NCBI GenBank assembly: GCA_030533445.1
Contig: CM060082.1
Location: forward strand, 34,491,817 to 34,555,816
Length of the DNA stretch: 64,000 nt
Direction of reading: 5' to 3'
Source: Cyprinodon diabolis
Lineage: Eukaryota; Chordata; Actinopteri; Cyprinodontiformes; Cyprinodontidae
Shown here: piece by piece, positions 35,621-49,198 of the stretch
Numbering within the stretch: the stretch's first letter is position 1
Layout of the letters: each line of letters starts with the position of its first letter
Notes under the pieces: model-generated
What the model was told of the DNA's origin: nothing
The model's input: the letters and a program-made list of their open reading frames with translations, nothing else
Databases searched by the model: none
Made by a program: the position numbers and the translations under genes

Positions 35621-36151
35621 TAATTCTCCCGTATACCCAAAACTTCGGCGCATAACTAGTCCCGCACGGTTTGGCGGATCGGGCCCAAAGTTGGCACACG
35701 CGTCGGGACCAATGGGGTGATGTGTGCTTGTATAAAACTTTCTCATTAGTCCGAAGGTTTGCGAATTATTAGCGAAAACGTCGCAAAAAAATCCCATAGG
35801 AAATGAATGGGGAGAGGAAAAAAAAAGCATAAAAAACAGCACTTCACTGTGTCGGCATACATTCACCTAGAAAAACAGTTTGAAGCTCAGTTTGTAGATA
35901 AATCCTTCGTCTATTTAAAACTGAAGACGGTATGTTGATAACTGCTACGGTTTTTGTATAATCAGACCTCAAGCGCCACAAAGTTTTAGCAAAATCCAGC
36001 CTGCTAGAGTGGAGCAACTGAAAAGCTAGAGTGTGAGGCAGGCGTTTTTTAAACACAAAAAAACATTTTAAACTCGCCCTCACGGCCACATATTTATAGC
36101 TAGAGTCACCATTTTTGGTCAGTTTGTAGACTGAAATCTCTGGACCCACAC

Positions 36152-39100
36152 AATATCTTCGGAATTACGGTAGGATTAATACTTTTCCTTAAAAACCCTC
36201 CAGACCGACCTAAAGTCGATGAAAATCAGAGCCGTTTTTCATTGGTTTTGGAGCAGAAGAGGGGAGAAAAACGAATCAGACTATGTGTTTTAAACTCGTC
36301 ATAAATATTTTTCTGAATGACACACATACACCAAAGTTGGCATAGTTGGAGTCGAAGCATGACTGACGCTCACGGTGAAAAAATTTTTTGAATAACTCAT
36401 ACGGTTTTTGCTCAGCAGTCGTTTGTTCGGAGGACATTTTAAGCACCTGAAAGCTGAGTGACAGTGACCTGCTGCAGCTAGCTCAATTAGAAGCTTAGGT
36501 GTGATGAAACGTTTTTTCTTTTTCTTTCTCTTCCCGTTCAGTTTGTAGATGACCTACAGCCATGAAAGTTACTCCAATTGAAGACAAGATATAGCTGTCG
36601 CTTAGATAAAAAGAATTTTTCAGATACCTTTTACGGTTTTTACTCAGCAGTCGTTTGTTCGGAGGGGTGCTTTAGCAGCTAAAAGGTGAGTGAGAGTGAG
36701 GTCCTGCAGTTCAAACAAAGGGAGGAGCAGGTGGGCCAACCATTTTGTTTGTGCTTCGTTTTGGGTTGTGAAAGACCTACAGACATGAAGGTTACCCCAG
36801 TCTGAGACAAAGGATAGATGTTGCTTTCACTGAAAGAATTTTTCAGATATCTTTTACGGTTTTTGCTCAGCAGTCGTTTGTTCGGAGGGTAAGCACCTGG
36901 AAGCTAGCTGACAGTTAGCTTCTGCAGCAGCCTGCTAGAGTGCAGCTGCTGAAATTTAGTGTGAGGCGGCCATTTTTTTAAGATCAAACATCTTATTCTC
37001 GCCCTCACGGCCACATATTTGGAGCTACAGTCACCATTTTTGGTCAGTTTGTAGACTGAAACCTCTGGACTCACACAATGTCTTCGGAATTACGGTAGGA
37101 TTAATACTTTTCCTTAAAAACCCTCCAGACCAACCTAAAGTCGATGAGTTTCAGCCTTTCTCCATTCTTTTTGAGCTGAAGATGGGAGAGAAACGAATCA
37201 GACTATGTGTTTTCAAGTCGTCATAAATATTGTTCTGAATGACACACATACACCAAAGTTGGTATAGTTGGAGTCGAAGGATTGCTGATGCTCATGGTGA
37301 AAATGTTTTTTGAATAACTCATACGGTTTTTGATCAGTAGTCGTTTGTTCGGTGCCGTTCTTCCTATACAAAAAAGCCTGGGAAGAAGAAACGAATAGTG
37401 AGTGCAGCTGTTGTCTGTGTCAGTGAGAGGCTCGTTAAGCGTTGTCAAGGTTACCAAGCTTCAAACAGATTTTACCTCTGCTGTTTTAAACAGCACATAT
37501 TAATCTAATGGAGGGTGAAAGGACTGATTTAACATTGGGAAATGGATACTATATGACTGCTGTCCATGACACTTCCCTTGCCACTCAGCACTGATAGACT
37601 TTCAAAATAAGACTCCAGGGACCCTACAAAATAAAAGCCTCTATATTTTTTACATATATTTATTGCCCTATATGGCTCAACATTATGACCCAAACTCAAC
37701 CCCGTTTTAGAGAATAGACTCTAGGAGACTGTTTAAAACACACCCTATAGCAAATTTCAAAATAAAAGCCTCCCATTTCCGCTTCATCTACTGCCCTAAT
37801 AACATGGAAAAAGAGTGATTTAACGATTGGAAAGTAATCAACTATCATTGACGGGTCTGAACATTTTCTATAAACACAACTCTGTTGGACTTTCAAAATA
37901 AGACTCCAGCGACCCTACAAAATAAAAGCCTCTAGATTATACTAATGCATTAATTGATGCAAATGGCTCAACATTATGACCCAAACTCTTCCAGGTTGTT
38001 TTTATTAGACTCTAGTGACCTTTTCAAAACACACCCAGAGCAAATTTCACAATAAAAGTCTCCCATTTACTCTGTAATACAGCAACTATTCACCTAATAA
38101 CATGGAAAACCAGTGATTTAACATTTGGAAATTGATTCTATATAACTGCTGGGCATGACCCATCTTTAGATGCACTTCCATGATAGACTTTCAAAATAAG
38201 ACTCCAGGGACTCTACAGAATAAAAGCCTCTTCCTTATACACACTCATACATTCTGGCATATTGCTCATTGCCATTTGTAATTTCATCACTGCAATGGCT
38301 CTTAGAAGGCGGGCGGAGCCCGCCATTGGTGATTTCATCACTGCAATGGCTCTTAGAAGGCGGGCGGAGCCCGCCATTGGTGATTTCATCACTGCAATGG
38401 CTCTTAGCAGGCGGGCAGAGCCCGCCATTGGTGATTTTTTTCATCGCTGCAAGGGCTCCTAGCAGGCGGGCGGAGCCCCCCAACTGAGCTTTACCCACTG
38501 CGGTTCAATATGGACAACCCATATTACCCTTTTGCATCATACGCTGTGCACGTCTATTTCCCAGATTTCAGCACAAGTGGCACACAGCTCTCTTTGCCCA
38601 TGAACTTGCCCTCTTTCCTTCCCTCAGCAGCCCTCAAAGGCGTAAGCAGTTGGTCTGGGGAGCCCCGACGTCACTTGCCAGGGCCGTATTGGCCCGGTTC
38701 CCCAGACGGGCAGTAGGTGGCCCCCCTCAAAATTTCTTTAGAAATTTTCTAGTTATTATAATTCTCCCGTATACCCAAAACTTCGGCGCGTAACTAGTCC
38801 CGCACGGTTTGGCGGATCGGGCCCAAAGTTGGCACACGCGTCGGGACCAATGGGGTGATGTGTGCTTGTATAAAACTTTCTCATTAGTCCGAAGGTTTGC
38901 GAATTATTAGCGAAAACGTCGCAAAAAAATCCCATAGGAAATGAATGGGGAGAGGAAAAAAAAAGCATAAAAAACAGCACTTCACTGTGTCAGCATACAT
39001 TCACCTAGAAAAACAGTTTGAAGCTCAGTTTGTAGATAAATCCTTCGTCTATTTAAAACTGAAGACGGTATGTTGATAACTGCTACGGTTTTTGTATAAT

Positions 39101-39289
39101 CAGACCTCAAGCGCCACAAAGTTTTAGCAAAATCCAGCCTGCTAGAGTGGAGCAACTGAAAAGCTAGAGTGTGAGGCAGGCGTTTTTTAAACACAAAAAA
39201 ACATTTTAAACTCGCCCTCAAGGCCACATATTTATAGCTAGAGTCACCATTTTTGGTCAGTTTGTAGACTGAAATCTCTGGACCCACAC
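36152..39289 (+). repeat. Array unit 12 (3138 bp, type A)
   Basis: Complete type A unit. It shares gatgagtttcagcc, caagtcgtcat and aaatattgttctg with unit 16, four units downstream. The minisatellite is of the unit 10/11 lineage, with regular 51 bp spacing and four hairpins, the last with a broken stem (gagcccccc). The foldback site is empty. Confidence 0.95.
38272..38481 (+). repeat. 51 bp hairpin minisatellite, unit 12 (divergent lineage, four GC hairpins)
   Basis: Block begins gccatttgtaatttc as in unit 10 and has evenly spaced 51 bp monomers. The last arm is broken (gcccccc). The sequence before the last hairpin (catcgctgcaagggctcc) is shared with unit 10. Confidence 0.93.
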
Positions 39290-41413
39290 AATATCTTTGG
39301 AATTACGGTAGGATTAATACTTTTCCTTAAAAACCCTCCAGACCGACCTAAAGTCGATGAAAATCAGAGCCGTTTTTCATTGGTTTTGGAGCAGAAGAGG
39401 GGAGAAAAACGAATCAGACTATGTGTTTTCAACTCGTCATAAATATTTTTCTGAATGACACACATACACCAAAGTTGGCATAGTTGGAGTCGAAGGATGA
39501 CTGACGCTCACGGTGAAAACTTTTTTTGAATAACTCATACGGTTTTTGCTCAGCAGTCGTTTGTTCGGAGGACATTTTAAGCACCTGAAAGCTGAGTGAC
39601 AGTGACCTGCTGCAGCTAGCTCAATTAGAAGCTTAGGTGTGATGAAACGTTTTTTCTTTTTCTTTCTCTTCCCATTCAGTTTGTAGATGACCTACAGCCA
39701 TGAAAGTTACTCCAATTGAAGACAAGATATAGCTGTCGCTTAGATAAAAAGAATTTTTCAGATACCTTTTACGGTTTTTACTCAGCAGTCGTTTGTTCGG
39801 AGGGGTGCTTTAGCAGCTAAAAGGTGAGTGAGAGTGAGGTCCTGCAGTTCAAACAAAGGGAGGAGCAGGTGGGCCAACCATTTTGTTTGTGCTTCGTTTT
39901 GGGTTGTGAAAGACCTACAGACATGAAGGTTACCCCAGTCTGAGACAAAGGATAGATGTTGCTTTCACTGAAAGAATTTTTCAGATATCTTTTACGGTTT
40001 TTGCTCAGCAGTCGTTTGTTCGGAGGGTAAGCACCTGGAAGCTAGCTGACAGTTAGCTTCTGCAGCAGCCTGCTAGAGTGCAGCTGCTGAAATCTTAGTG
40101 TGAGGCGGCCATTTTTTTAAGATCAAACATCTTATTCTCGCCCTCACGGCCACATATTTGGAGCTACAGTCACCATTTTTGGTCAGTTTGTAGACTGAAA
40201 CCTCTGGACTCACACAATGTCTTCGGAATTACGGTAGGATTAATACTTTTCCTTAAAAACCCTCCAGACCAACCTAAAGTCGATGAGAGTTTCAGCCTTT
40301 CTCTATTCTTTTTGAGCTGAAGATGGGAGAGAAACGAATCAGACTATGTGTTTTCAACTCGTCATAAATATTTTTCTGAATGACACACATACACCAAAGT
40401 TGGTATAGTTGGAGTCGAAGGATTGCTGATGCTCATGGTGAAAATGTTTTTTGAATAACTCATACGGTTTTTGATCAGTAGTCGTTTGTTCGGTGCCGTT
40501 CTTCCCATACAAAAAAGCCTGGGAAGAAGAAACCAATAGTGAGTGCAGCTGTTGTCTGTGTCAGTGAGAGGCTCGTTAAGCGTTGTCAAGGTTACCAAGC
40601 TTCAAACAGATTTTACCTCTGCTGTTTTAAACAGCACATATTAATCTAATGGAGGGTGAAAGGACTGATTTAACATTGGGAAATGGATACTATATGACTG
40701 CTGTCCATGACACTTCCCTTGCCACTCAGCACTGATAGACTTTCAAAATAAGACTCCAGGGACCCTACAAAATAAAAGCCTCTATATTTTTTACATATAT
40801 TTATTGCCCTATATGGCTCAACATTATGACCCAAACTCAACCCCGTTTTAGAGAATAGACTCTAGGAGACTGTTTAAAACACACCCTATAGCAAATTTCA
40901 AAATAAAAGCCTCCCATTTCCGCTTCATCTACTGCCCTAATAACATGGAAAAAGAGTGATTTAACGATTGGAAAGTAATCAACTATCATTGACGGGTCTG
41001 AACATTTTCTATAAACACAACTCTGTTGGACTTTCAAAATAAAACTCCAGCGACCCTACAAAATCAAAGCCTCTAGATTATACTAATGCATTAATTGATG
41101 CAAATGGCTCAACATTATGACCCAAACTCTTCCAGGTTGTTTTTATTAGACTCTAGTGACCTTTTCAAAACACACCCCAGAGCAAATTTCACAATAAAAG
41201 TCTCCCATTTACTCTGTAATACAGCAACTATTCACCTAATAACATGGAAAACCAGTGATTTAACATTTGGAAATGGTTTCCATATCACTGCTGGGCGTGA
41301 CCCATCTTTTGATGCACATTCATGATAGACTTTCAAAATAAGACTACAAGGACTCTACAGAATAAAAGCCTCTTCCTTATACACACTCATACATTCTGGC
41401 ATATTGCTCATTG

Positions 41414-41650
41414 CCATTGGTGATTTCATCACTGCAATGGCTCTTAGAAGGCGGGCGGAGCCCGCCAATGGTAACAGGCGGGCGGAGCCCGCCAAAGGTG
41501 ATTACATCACTGCAATGGCTCTTAGCAGGCGGGCAGAGCCCGCCCTTGGTGATTTCATCACTGCAATGGCTCTTAGAAGGCGGGCAGAGCCCGCCATTGG
41601 TGATTTTTTTCTTCACTGAGATGGCTCCTAGCAGGCGGGCGAAGCCCGCC
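41414..41650 (+). repeat. 51 bp hairpin minisatellite, unit 13 (five GC hairpins)
   Basis: Full-length block. The third hairpin has loop aga and is followed by cttggtgattt instead of attggtgattt. Other hairpins are in the common state. Confidence 0.95.
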
Positions 41651-41923
41651 AACTGGGCTTTACCCACTGTGTTTCAATATGGACAACCCATATTACCCTT
41701 GTGCATCATACGCTGTGCACGTCTATTTCCCAGATTTCAGCACAAGTGGCACACAGCTCTCTTTGCCCATGAACTTGCCCTCTTTCCTTCCCTCAGCAGC
41801 CCTCAAAGGCGTAAGCAGTTGGTCTGGGGAGCCCCGACGTCACTTGCCAGGGCCGTATTGGCCCGGTTCCCCAGGAGGGCAGTAGGTGGCCCCCCTCAAA
41901 ATTTCTTTAGAAATTTTCTAGTT

Positions 41924-42260
41924 GGGGGGCCACATGCCGAAGGCATGGCCCACCTACTACTATTGCACATATTTATTCCGCGTATTATTATTATTGGGGG
42001 GCCACATGCCGAAGGCATGGCCCACCTACTACTATTGCACATATTTATTGGGGGGCCACATGCCGAAGGCATGGCCCACCTACTACTATTGCACATATTT
42101 ATTCCGCGTATTATTATTATTGGGGGGCCACATGCCGAAGGCATGGCCCACCTACTACTATTGCACATATTTATTCCGCGTATTATTGGGGGGCCACATG
42201 CCGAAGGCATGGCCCACCTACTACTATTGCACATATTTATTCCGCGTATTATTATTATTA
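41924..42260 (+). repeat. Foldback/ATT VNTR, unit 13 (five monomers, one lacking its tail)
   Basis: Five monomers. In the second, the sequence passes from gcacatatttatt directly into gggggg of the third, without ccgcgtattatt. The joint falls at ATT, as at complete joints. Confidence 0.95.
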
Positions 42261-44914
42261 TAATTCTCCCGTATACCCAAAACTTCGGCGCGTAACTAGT
42301 CCCGCACGGTTTGGCGGATCGGGCCCAAAGTTGGCACACGCGTCGGGACCAATGGGGTGATGTGTGCTTGTATAAAACTTTCTCATTAGTCCGAAGGTTT
42401 GCGAATTATTAGCGAAAACGTCGCAAAAAAATCCCATAGGAAATGAATGGGGAGAGGAAAAAAAAAGCATAAAAAACAGCACTTCACTGTGTCGGCATAC
42501 ATTCACCTAGAAAAACAGTTTGAAGCTCAGTTTGTAGATAAATCCTTCTTCTATTTAAAACTGAAGACGGTATGTTGATAACTGCTATGGTTTTTGTATA
42601 ATCAGACCTCAAGCGCCACAAAGTTTTAGCAAAATCTAGCCTGCTAGAGTGGAGCAACTGAAAAGCTAGAGTGTGAGGCAGGCGTTTTTTAAACACAAAA
42701 AAACATTTTAAACTCGCCCTCACGGCCACATATTTATAGCTAGAGTCACCATTTTTGGTCAGTTTGTAGACTGAAATCTCTGGACCCACACAATATCTTC
42801 GGAATTACGGTAGGATTAATACTTTTCCTTAAAAACCCTCCAGACCGACCTAAAGTCGATGAAAATCAGAGCCGTTTTTCATTGGTTTTGGAGCAGAAGA
42901 GGGGAGAAAAACGAATCAGACTATGTGTTTTAAACTCGTCATAAATATTTTTGTGAATGACACACATACACCAAAGTTGGCATAGTTGGAGTCGAAGGAT
43001 GACTGACGCTCACGGTGAAAAATTTTTTTGAATAACTCATACGGTTTTTGCTCAGCAGTCGTTTGTTCGGAGGACATTTTAAGCACCTGAAAGCTGAGTG
43101 ACAGTGACCTGCTGCAGCTAGCTCAATTAGAAGCTTAGGTGTGATGAAACGTTTTTTCTTTTTCTTTCTCTTCCCATTCAGTTTGTAGATGACCTACAGC
43201 CATGAAAGTTACTCCAATTGAAGACAAGATATAGCTGTCGCTTAGATAAAAAGAATTTTTCAGATACCTTTTACGGTTTTTACTCAGCAGTCGTTTGTTC
43301 GGAGGGGTGCTTTAGCAGCTAAAAGGTGAGTGAGAGTGAGGTCCTGCAGTTCAAACAAAGGGAGGAGCAGGTGGGCCAACCATTTTGTTTGTGCTTCGTT
43401 TTGGGTTGTGAAAGACCTACAGACATGAAGGTTACCCCAGTCTGAGACAAAGGATAGATGTTGCTTTCACTGAAAGAATTTTTCAGATATCTTTTACGGT
43501 TTTTGCTCAGCAGTCGTTTGTTCGGAGGGTAAGCACCTGGAAGCTAGCTGACAGTTAGCTTCTGCAGCAGCCTGCTAGAGTGCAGCTGCTGAAATCTTAG
43601 TGTGAGGCGGCCATTTTTTTAAGATCAAACATCTTATTCTCGCCCTCACGGCCACATATTTGGAGCTACAGTCACCATTTTTGGTCAGTTTGTAGACTGA
43701 AACCTCTGGACTCACACAATGTCTTCGGAATTACGGTAGGATTAATACTTTTCCTTAAAAACCCTCCAGACCAACCTAAAGTCGATGAGAGTTTCAGCCT
43801 TTCTCTATTCTTTTTGAGCTGAAGATGGGAGAGAAACGAATCAGACTATGTGTTTTCAACTCGTCATAAATATTTTTCTGAATGACACACATACACCAAA
43901 GTTGGTATAGTTGGAGTCGAAGGATTGCTGATGCTCATGGTGAAAATGTTTTTTGAATAACTCATACGGTTTTTGATCAGTAGTCGTTTGTTCGGTGCCG
44001 TTCTTCCCATACAAAAAAGCCTGGGAAGAAGAAACCAATAGTGAGTGGAGCTGTTGTCTGTGTCAGTGAGAGGCTCCTTAAGCGTTGTCAAGGTTACCAA
44101 GCTTCAAACAGATTTTACCTCTGCTGTTTTAAACAGCACATATTAATCTAATGGAGGGTGAAAGGACTGATTTAACATTGGGAAATGGATACTATATGAC
44201 TGCTGTCCATGACACTTCCCTTGCCACTCAGCACTGATAGACTTTCAAAATAAGACTCCAGGGACCCTACAAAATAAAAGCCTCTATATTTTTTACATAT
44301 ATTTATTGCCCTATATGGCTCAACATTATGACCCAAACTCAACCCCGTTTTAGAGAATAGACTCTAGGAGACTGTTTAAAACACACCCTATAGCAAATTT
44401 CAAAATAAAAGCCTCCCATTTCCGCTTCATCTACTGCCCTAATAACATGGAAAAAGAGTGATTTAACGATTGGAAAGTAATCAACTATCATTGACGGGTC
44501 TGAACATTTTCTATAAACACAACTCTGTTGGACTTTCAAAATAAGACTCCAGGGACCCTACAAAATAAAAGCCTCTAGATTATACTAATGCATTAATTGA
44601 TGCAAATGGCTCAACATTATGACCCAAACTCTTCCAGGTTGTTTTTATTAGACTCTAGTGACCTTTTCAAAACACACCCAGAGCAAATTTCACAATAAAA
44701 GTCTCCCATTTACTCTGTAATACAGCAACTATTCACCTAATAACATGGAAAACCAGTGATTTAACATTTGGAAATGGATTCTATATCACTGCTGGGCGTG
44801 ACCCATCTTTTGATGCACATTCATGATAGACTTTCAAAATAAGACTACAAGGACTCTACAGAATAAAAGCCTCTTCCTTATACACACTCATACATTCTGG
44901 CATATTGCTCATTG

Positions 44915-45151
44915 CCATTGGTGATTTCATCACTGCAATGGCTCTTAGAAGGCGGGCGGAGCCCGCCAATGGTAACAGGCGGGCGGAGCCCGCCAAAGGT
45001 GATTACATCACTGCAATGGCTCTTAGCAGGCGGGCGGAGCCCGCCATTGGTGATTTCATCACTGCAATGGCTCTTAGAAGGCGGGCAGAGCCCGCCATTG
45101 GTGATTTTTTTCTTCACTGAGATGGCTCCTAGCAGGCGGGCGAAGCCCGCC
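44915..45151 (+). repeat. 51 bp hairpin minisatellite, unit 14 (five GC hairpins)
   Basis: Full-length block in the common arrangement with all arms intact. Confidence 0.95.
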
Positions 45152-45423
45152 AACTGGGCTTTACCCACTGTGTTTCAATATGGACAACCCATATTACCCT
45201 TGTGCATCATACGCTGTGCACGTCTATTTCCCAGATGTCAGCACAAGTGGCACACAGCTCTCTTTGCCCATGAACTTGCCCTCTTTCCTTCCCTCAGCAG
45301 CCCTCAAAGGCGTAAGCAGTTGGTCTGGGGAGCCCCGACGTCACTTGCCAGGGCCGTATTGGCTGGTTCCCAAGACGGGCAGTAGGTGGCCCCCCTCAAA
45401 ATTTCTTTAGAAATTTTCTAGTT

Positions 45424-45498
45424 GGGGGGCCACATGCCGAAGGCATGGCCCACCTACTACTATTGCACATATTTATTCCGCGTATTATTATTATTATA
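45424..45498 (+). repeat. Foldback/ATT VNTR, unit 14 (one monomer)
   Basis: A single monomer followed by an ATT run, at the common insertion point. Confidence 0.95.
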
Positions 45499-46027
45499 AT
45501 TCTCCCGTATACCCAAAACTTCGGCACGTAACTAGTCCCGCACGGTTTGGCGGATCGGGCCCAAAGTTGGCACACGCGTCGGGACCAATGGGGTGATGTG
45601 TGCTTGTATAAAACTTTCTCATTAGTCCGAAGGTTTGCGAATTATTAGCGAAAACGTCGCAAAAAAATCCCATAGGAAATGAATGGGGAGAGGAAAAAAA
45701 AAGCATAAAAAACAGCACTTCACTGTGTCGCCATACATTCACCTAGAAAAACAGTTTGAAGCTCAGTTTGTAGATAAATCCTTCGTCTATTTAAAACTGA
45801 AGACGGTATGTTGATAACTGCTACGGTTTTTGTATAATCAGACCTCAAGCGCCACAAAGTTTTAGCAAAATCCAGCCTGCTAGAGTGGAGCAACTGAAAA
45901 GCTAGAGTGTGAGGCAGGCGTTTTTTAAACACAAAAAAACATTTTAAACTCGCCCTCACGGCCACATATTTATAGCTAGAGTCACCATTTTTGGTCAGTT
46001 TGTAGACTGAAATCTCTGGACCCACAC

Positions 46028-49000
46028 AATATCTTCGGAATTACGGTAGGATTAATACTTTTCCTTAAAAACCCTCCAGACCGACCTAAAGTCGATGAAA
46101 ATCAGAGCCGTTTTTCATTGGTTTTGGAGCAGAAGAGGGGAGAAAAACGAATCAGACTATGTGTTTTAAACTCGTCATAAATATTTTTCTGAATGACACA
46201 CATACACCAAAGTTGGCATAGTTGGAGTCGAAGGATGGCTGACGCTCACGGTGAAAAAATATTTTGAATAACTCATACGGTTTTTGCTCAGCAGTCGTTT
46301 GTTCGGAGGACATTTTAAGCAGCTGAAAGCTGGGGGAGAGTGTCCTGCTGCAGCTAGCTCAATTAGAAGATCAGGTGTGACAAAACGTTTTTTCTTTTTC
46401 TTTCTCTTCCCATTCAGGTTGTAGATGACCTACAGCCATGAAAGTTACTCCAATTGAAGACAAGATATAGCTGTCGCTTAGATAAAAATAATTTTTCAGA
46501 TACCTTTTACGGTTTTTACTCAGCAGTCGTTTGTTCGGAGGGGTGCTTTAGCAGCTAAAAGGTGAGTGAGAGTGAGGTCCTGCAGTTCAAACAAAGGGAG
46601 GAGCAGGTGGGCCAACCATTTTGTTTGTGCTTCGTTTTGGGTTGTGAAAGACCTACAGACATGAAGGTTACCCCAGTCTGAGACAAAGGATAGATGTTGC
46701 TTTCACTGAAAGAATTTTTCAGATATCTTTTACGGTTTTTGCTCAGCAGTCGTTTGTTCGGAGGGTAAGCACCTGGAAGCTAGCTGACAGTTAGCTTCTG
46801 CAGCAGCCTGCTAGAGTGCAGCTGCTGAAATCTTAGTGTGAGGCGGCCATTCTTTTAAGATCAAACATCTTATTCTCGCCCTCACGGCCACATATTTGGA
46901 GCTACAGTCACCATTTTTGGTCAGTTTGTAGACTGAAACCTCTGGACTCACACAATGTCTTCGGAATTACGGTAGGATTAATACTTTTCCTTAAAAACCG
47001 TCCAGACCAACCTAAAGTCGATGAGAGTTTCAGCCTTTCTCTATTCTTTTTGAGCTGAAGATGGGAGAGAAACGAATCAGACTATGTGTTTTCAACTCGT
47101 CATAAATATTTTTCTGAATGACACACATACACCAAAGTTGGTATAGTTGGAGTCGAAGGATTGCTGATGCTCATGGTGAAAATGTTTTTTGAATAACTCA
47201 TACGGTTTTTGATCAGTAGTCGTTTGTTCGGTGCCGTTCTTCCCATACAAAAAAGCCTGGGAAGAAGAAACCAATAGTGAGTGCAGCTGTTGTCTGTGTC
47301 AGTGAGAGGCTCGTTAAGCGTTGTCAAGGTTACCAAGCTTCAAACAGATTTTACCTCTGCTGTTTTAAACAGCACATATTAATCTAATGGAGGGTGAAAG
47401 GACTGATTTAACATTGGGAAATGGATACTATATGACTGCTGTCCATGACACTTCCCTTGCCACTCAGCACTGATAGACTTTCAAAATAAGACTCCAGGGA
47501 CCCTACAAAATAAAAGCCTCTATATTTTTTACATATATTTATTGCCCTATATGGCTCAACATTATGACCCAAACTCAACCCCGTTTTAGAGAATAGACTC
47601 TAGGAGACTGTTTAAAACACACCCTGTAGCAAATTTCAAAATAAAAGCCTCCCATTTCCGCTTCATCTACTGCCCTAATAACATGGAAAAAGAGTGATTT
47701 AACGATTGGAAAGTAATCAACTATCATTGACGGGTCTGAACATTTTCTATAAACACAACTCTGTTGGACTTTCAAAATAAGACTCCAGGGACCCTACAAA
47801 ATAAAAGCCTCTAGATTATACTAATGCATTAATTGATGCAAATGGCTCAACATTATGACCCAAACTCTTCCAGGTTGTTTTTATTAGACTCTAGTGACCT
47901 TTTCAAAACACACCCAGAGCAAATTTCACAATAAAAGTCTCCCATTTACTCTGTAATACAGCAACTATTCACCTAATAACATGGAAAACCAGTGATTTAA
48001 CATTTGGAAATGGATTCTATATCACTGCTGGGCGTGACCCATCTTTTGATGCACATTCATGATAGACTTTCAAAATAAGACTACAAGGACTCTACAGAAT
48101 AAAAGCCTCTTCCTTATACACACTCATACATTCTGGCATATTGCTCATTGCCATTGGTGATTTCATCACTGCAATGGCTCTTAGAAGGCGGGCGGAGCCC
48201 GCCAATGGTAACAGGCGGGCGGAGCCCGCCAAAGGTGATTACATCACTGCAATGGCTCTTAGCAGGCGGGCGGAGCCCGCCATTGGTGATTTCATCACTG
48301 CAATGGCTCTTAGAAGGCGGGCAGAGCCCGCCATTGGTGATTTTTTTCTTCACTGAGATGGCTCCTAGCAGGCGGGCGAAGCCCGCCAACTGGGCTTTAC
48401 CCACTGTGTTTCAATATGGACAACCCATATTACCCTTGTGCATCATACGCTGTGCACGTCTATTTCCCAGATTTCAGCACAAGTGGCACACAGCTCTCTT
48501 TGCCCATGAACTTGCCCTCTTTCCTTCCCTCAGCAGCCCTCAAAGGCGTAAGCAGTTGGTCTGGGGAGCCCCGACGTCACTTGCCAGGGCCGTATTGGCC
48601 CGGTTCCCCAGACGGGCAGTAGGTGGCCCCCCTCAAAATTTCTTTAGAAATTTTCTAGTTATTATTATAATTCTCCCGTATACCCAAAACTTCGGCACGT
48701 AACTAGTCCCGCACGGTTTGGCGGATCGGGCCCAAAGTTGGCACACGCGTCGGGACCAATGGGGTGATGTGTGCTTGTATAAAACTTTCTCATTAGTCCG
48801 AAGGTTTGCGAATTATTAGCGAAAACGTCGCAAAAAAATCCCATAGGAAATGAATGGGGAGAGGGAAAAAAAAGCATAAAAAACAGCACTTCACTGTGTC
48901 GCCATACATTCACCTAGAAAAACAGTTTGAAGCTCAGTTTGTAGATAAATCCTTCGTCTATTTAAAACTGAAGACGGTATGTTGATAACTGCTACGGTTT

Positions 49001-49198
49001 TTGTATAATCAGACCTCAAGCGCCACAAAGTTTTAGCAAAATCCAGCCTGCTAGAGTGGAGCAACTGAAAAGCTAGAGTGTGAGGCAGGCGTTTTTTAAA
49101 CACAAAAAAACATTTTAAACTCGCCCTCACGGCCACATATTTATAGCTAGAGTCACCATTTTTGGTCAGTTTGTAGACTGAAATCTCTGGACCCACAC
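46028..49198 (+). repeat. Array unit 15 (3171 bp, type B)
   Basis: Complete type B unit with an empty foldback site and one extra ATT triplet. It shares cggccattctttt and aaaccgtccag with units 8 and 19, and accctgtagc with unit 3. The right end has gagggaaaaaaaagc and gtcgccatac, as in unit 6. Confidence 0.95.
48151..48387 (+). repeat. 51 bp hairpin minisatellite, unit 15 (five GC hairpins)
   Basis: Full-length block in the common arrangement with all arms intact. Confidence 0.95.

Larger units (their letters stand above)
32365..36151 (+). repeat. Array unit 11 (3787 bp, longest and most divergent)
   Basis: Complete unit with an extra 229 bp left-domain module, six GC hairpins and five foldback monomers; together these explain its length. 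The module at the fourth cggttttt motif is present in full here, whereas the other units carry a fused version. Its 68-codon frame is disrupted by a two-base deletion (gctctctgccc). The final ~530 bases are nonetheless almost identical to those of other units. Confidence 0.95.
39290..42791 (+). repeat. Array unit 13 (3502 bp, five foldback monomers)
   Basis: Complete unit with five foldback monomers, one of which (the second) lacks the usual ccgcgtattatt tail. It begins with atatctttgg instead of atatcttcgg. Its left domain uses tgttttcaactcg, normally the sequence of the second 430 bp block, in the first block. The right end shares ccttcttctat and gctatgg with unit 5. Confidence 0.95.
42792..46027 (+). 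repeat. Array unit 14 (3236 bp, type A, one foldback monomer)
   Basis: Complete type A unit that matches unit 6 (ttttgtgaatgac, aaaaatttttttg), eight units upstream. It has a small local change at the GC-rich stretch (ggctggttcccaagac where others read ggcccggttccccagac). One foldback monomer is present. The right end has gtcgccatac. Confidence 0.95.

Noticed and set aside
41411..42295. The 294-codon frame of unit 13 running through the minisatellite and foldback monomers
   Set aside because: Its length comes from repeats that are multiples of three. Equivalent frames in units 4 and 17 are shifted by a 14 bp deletion and a one-base insertion. The product would be low-complexity repeats.
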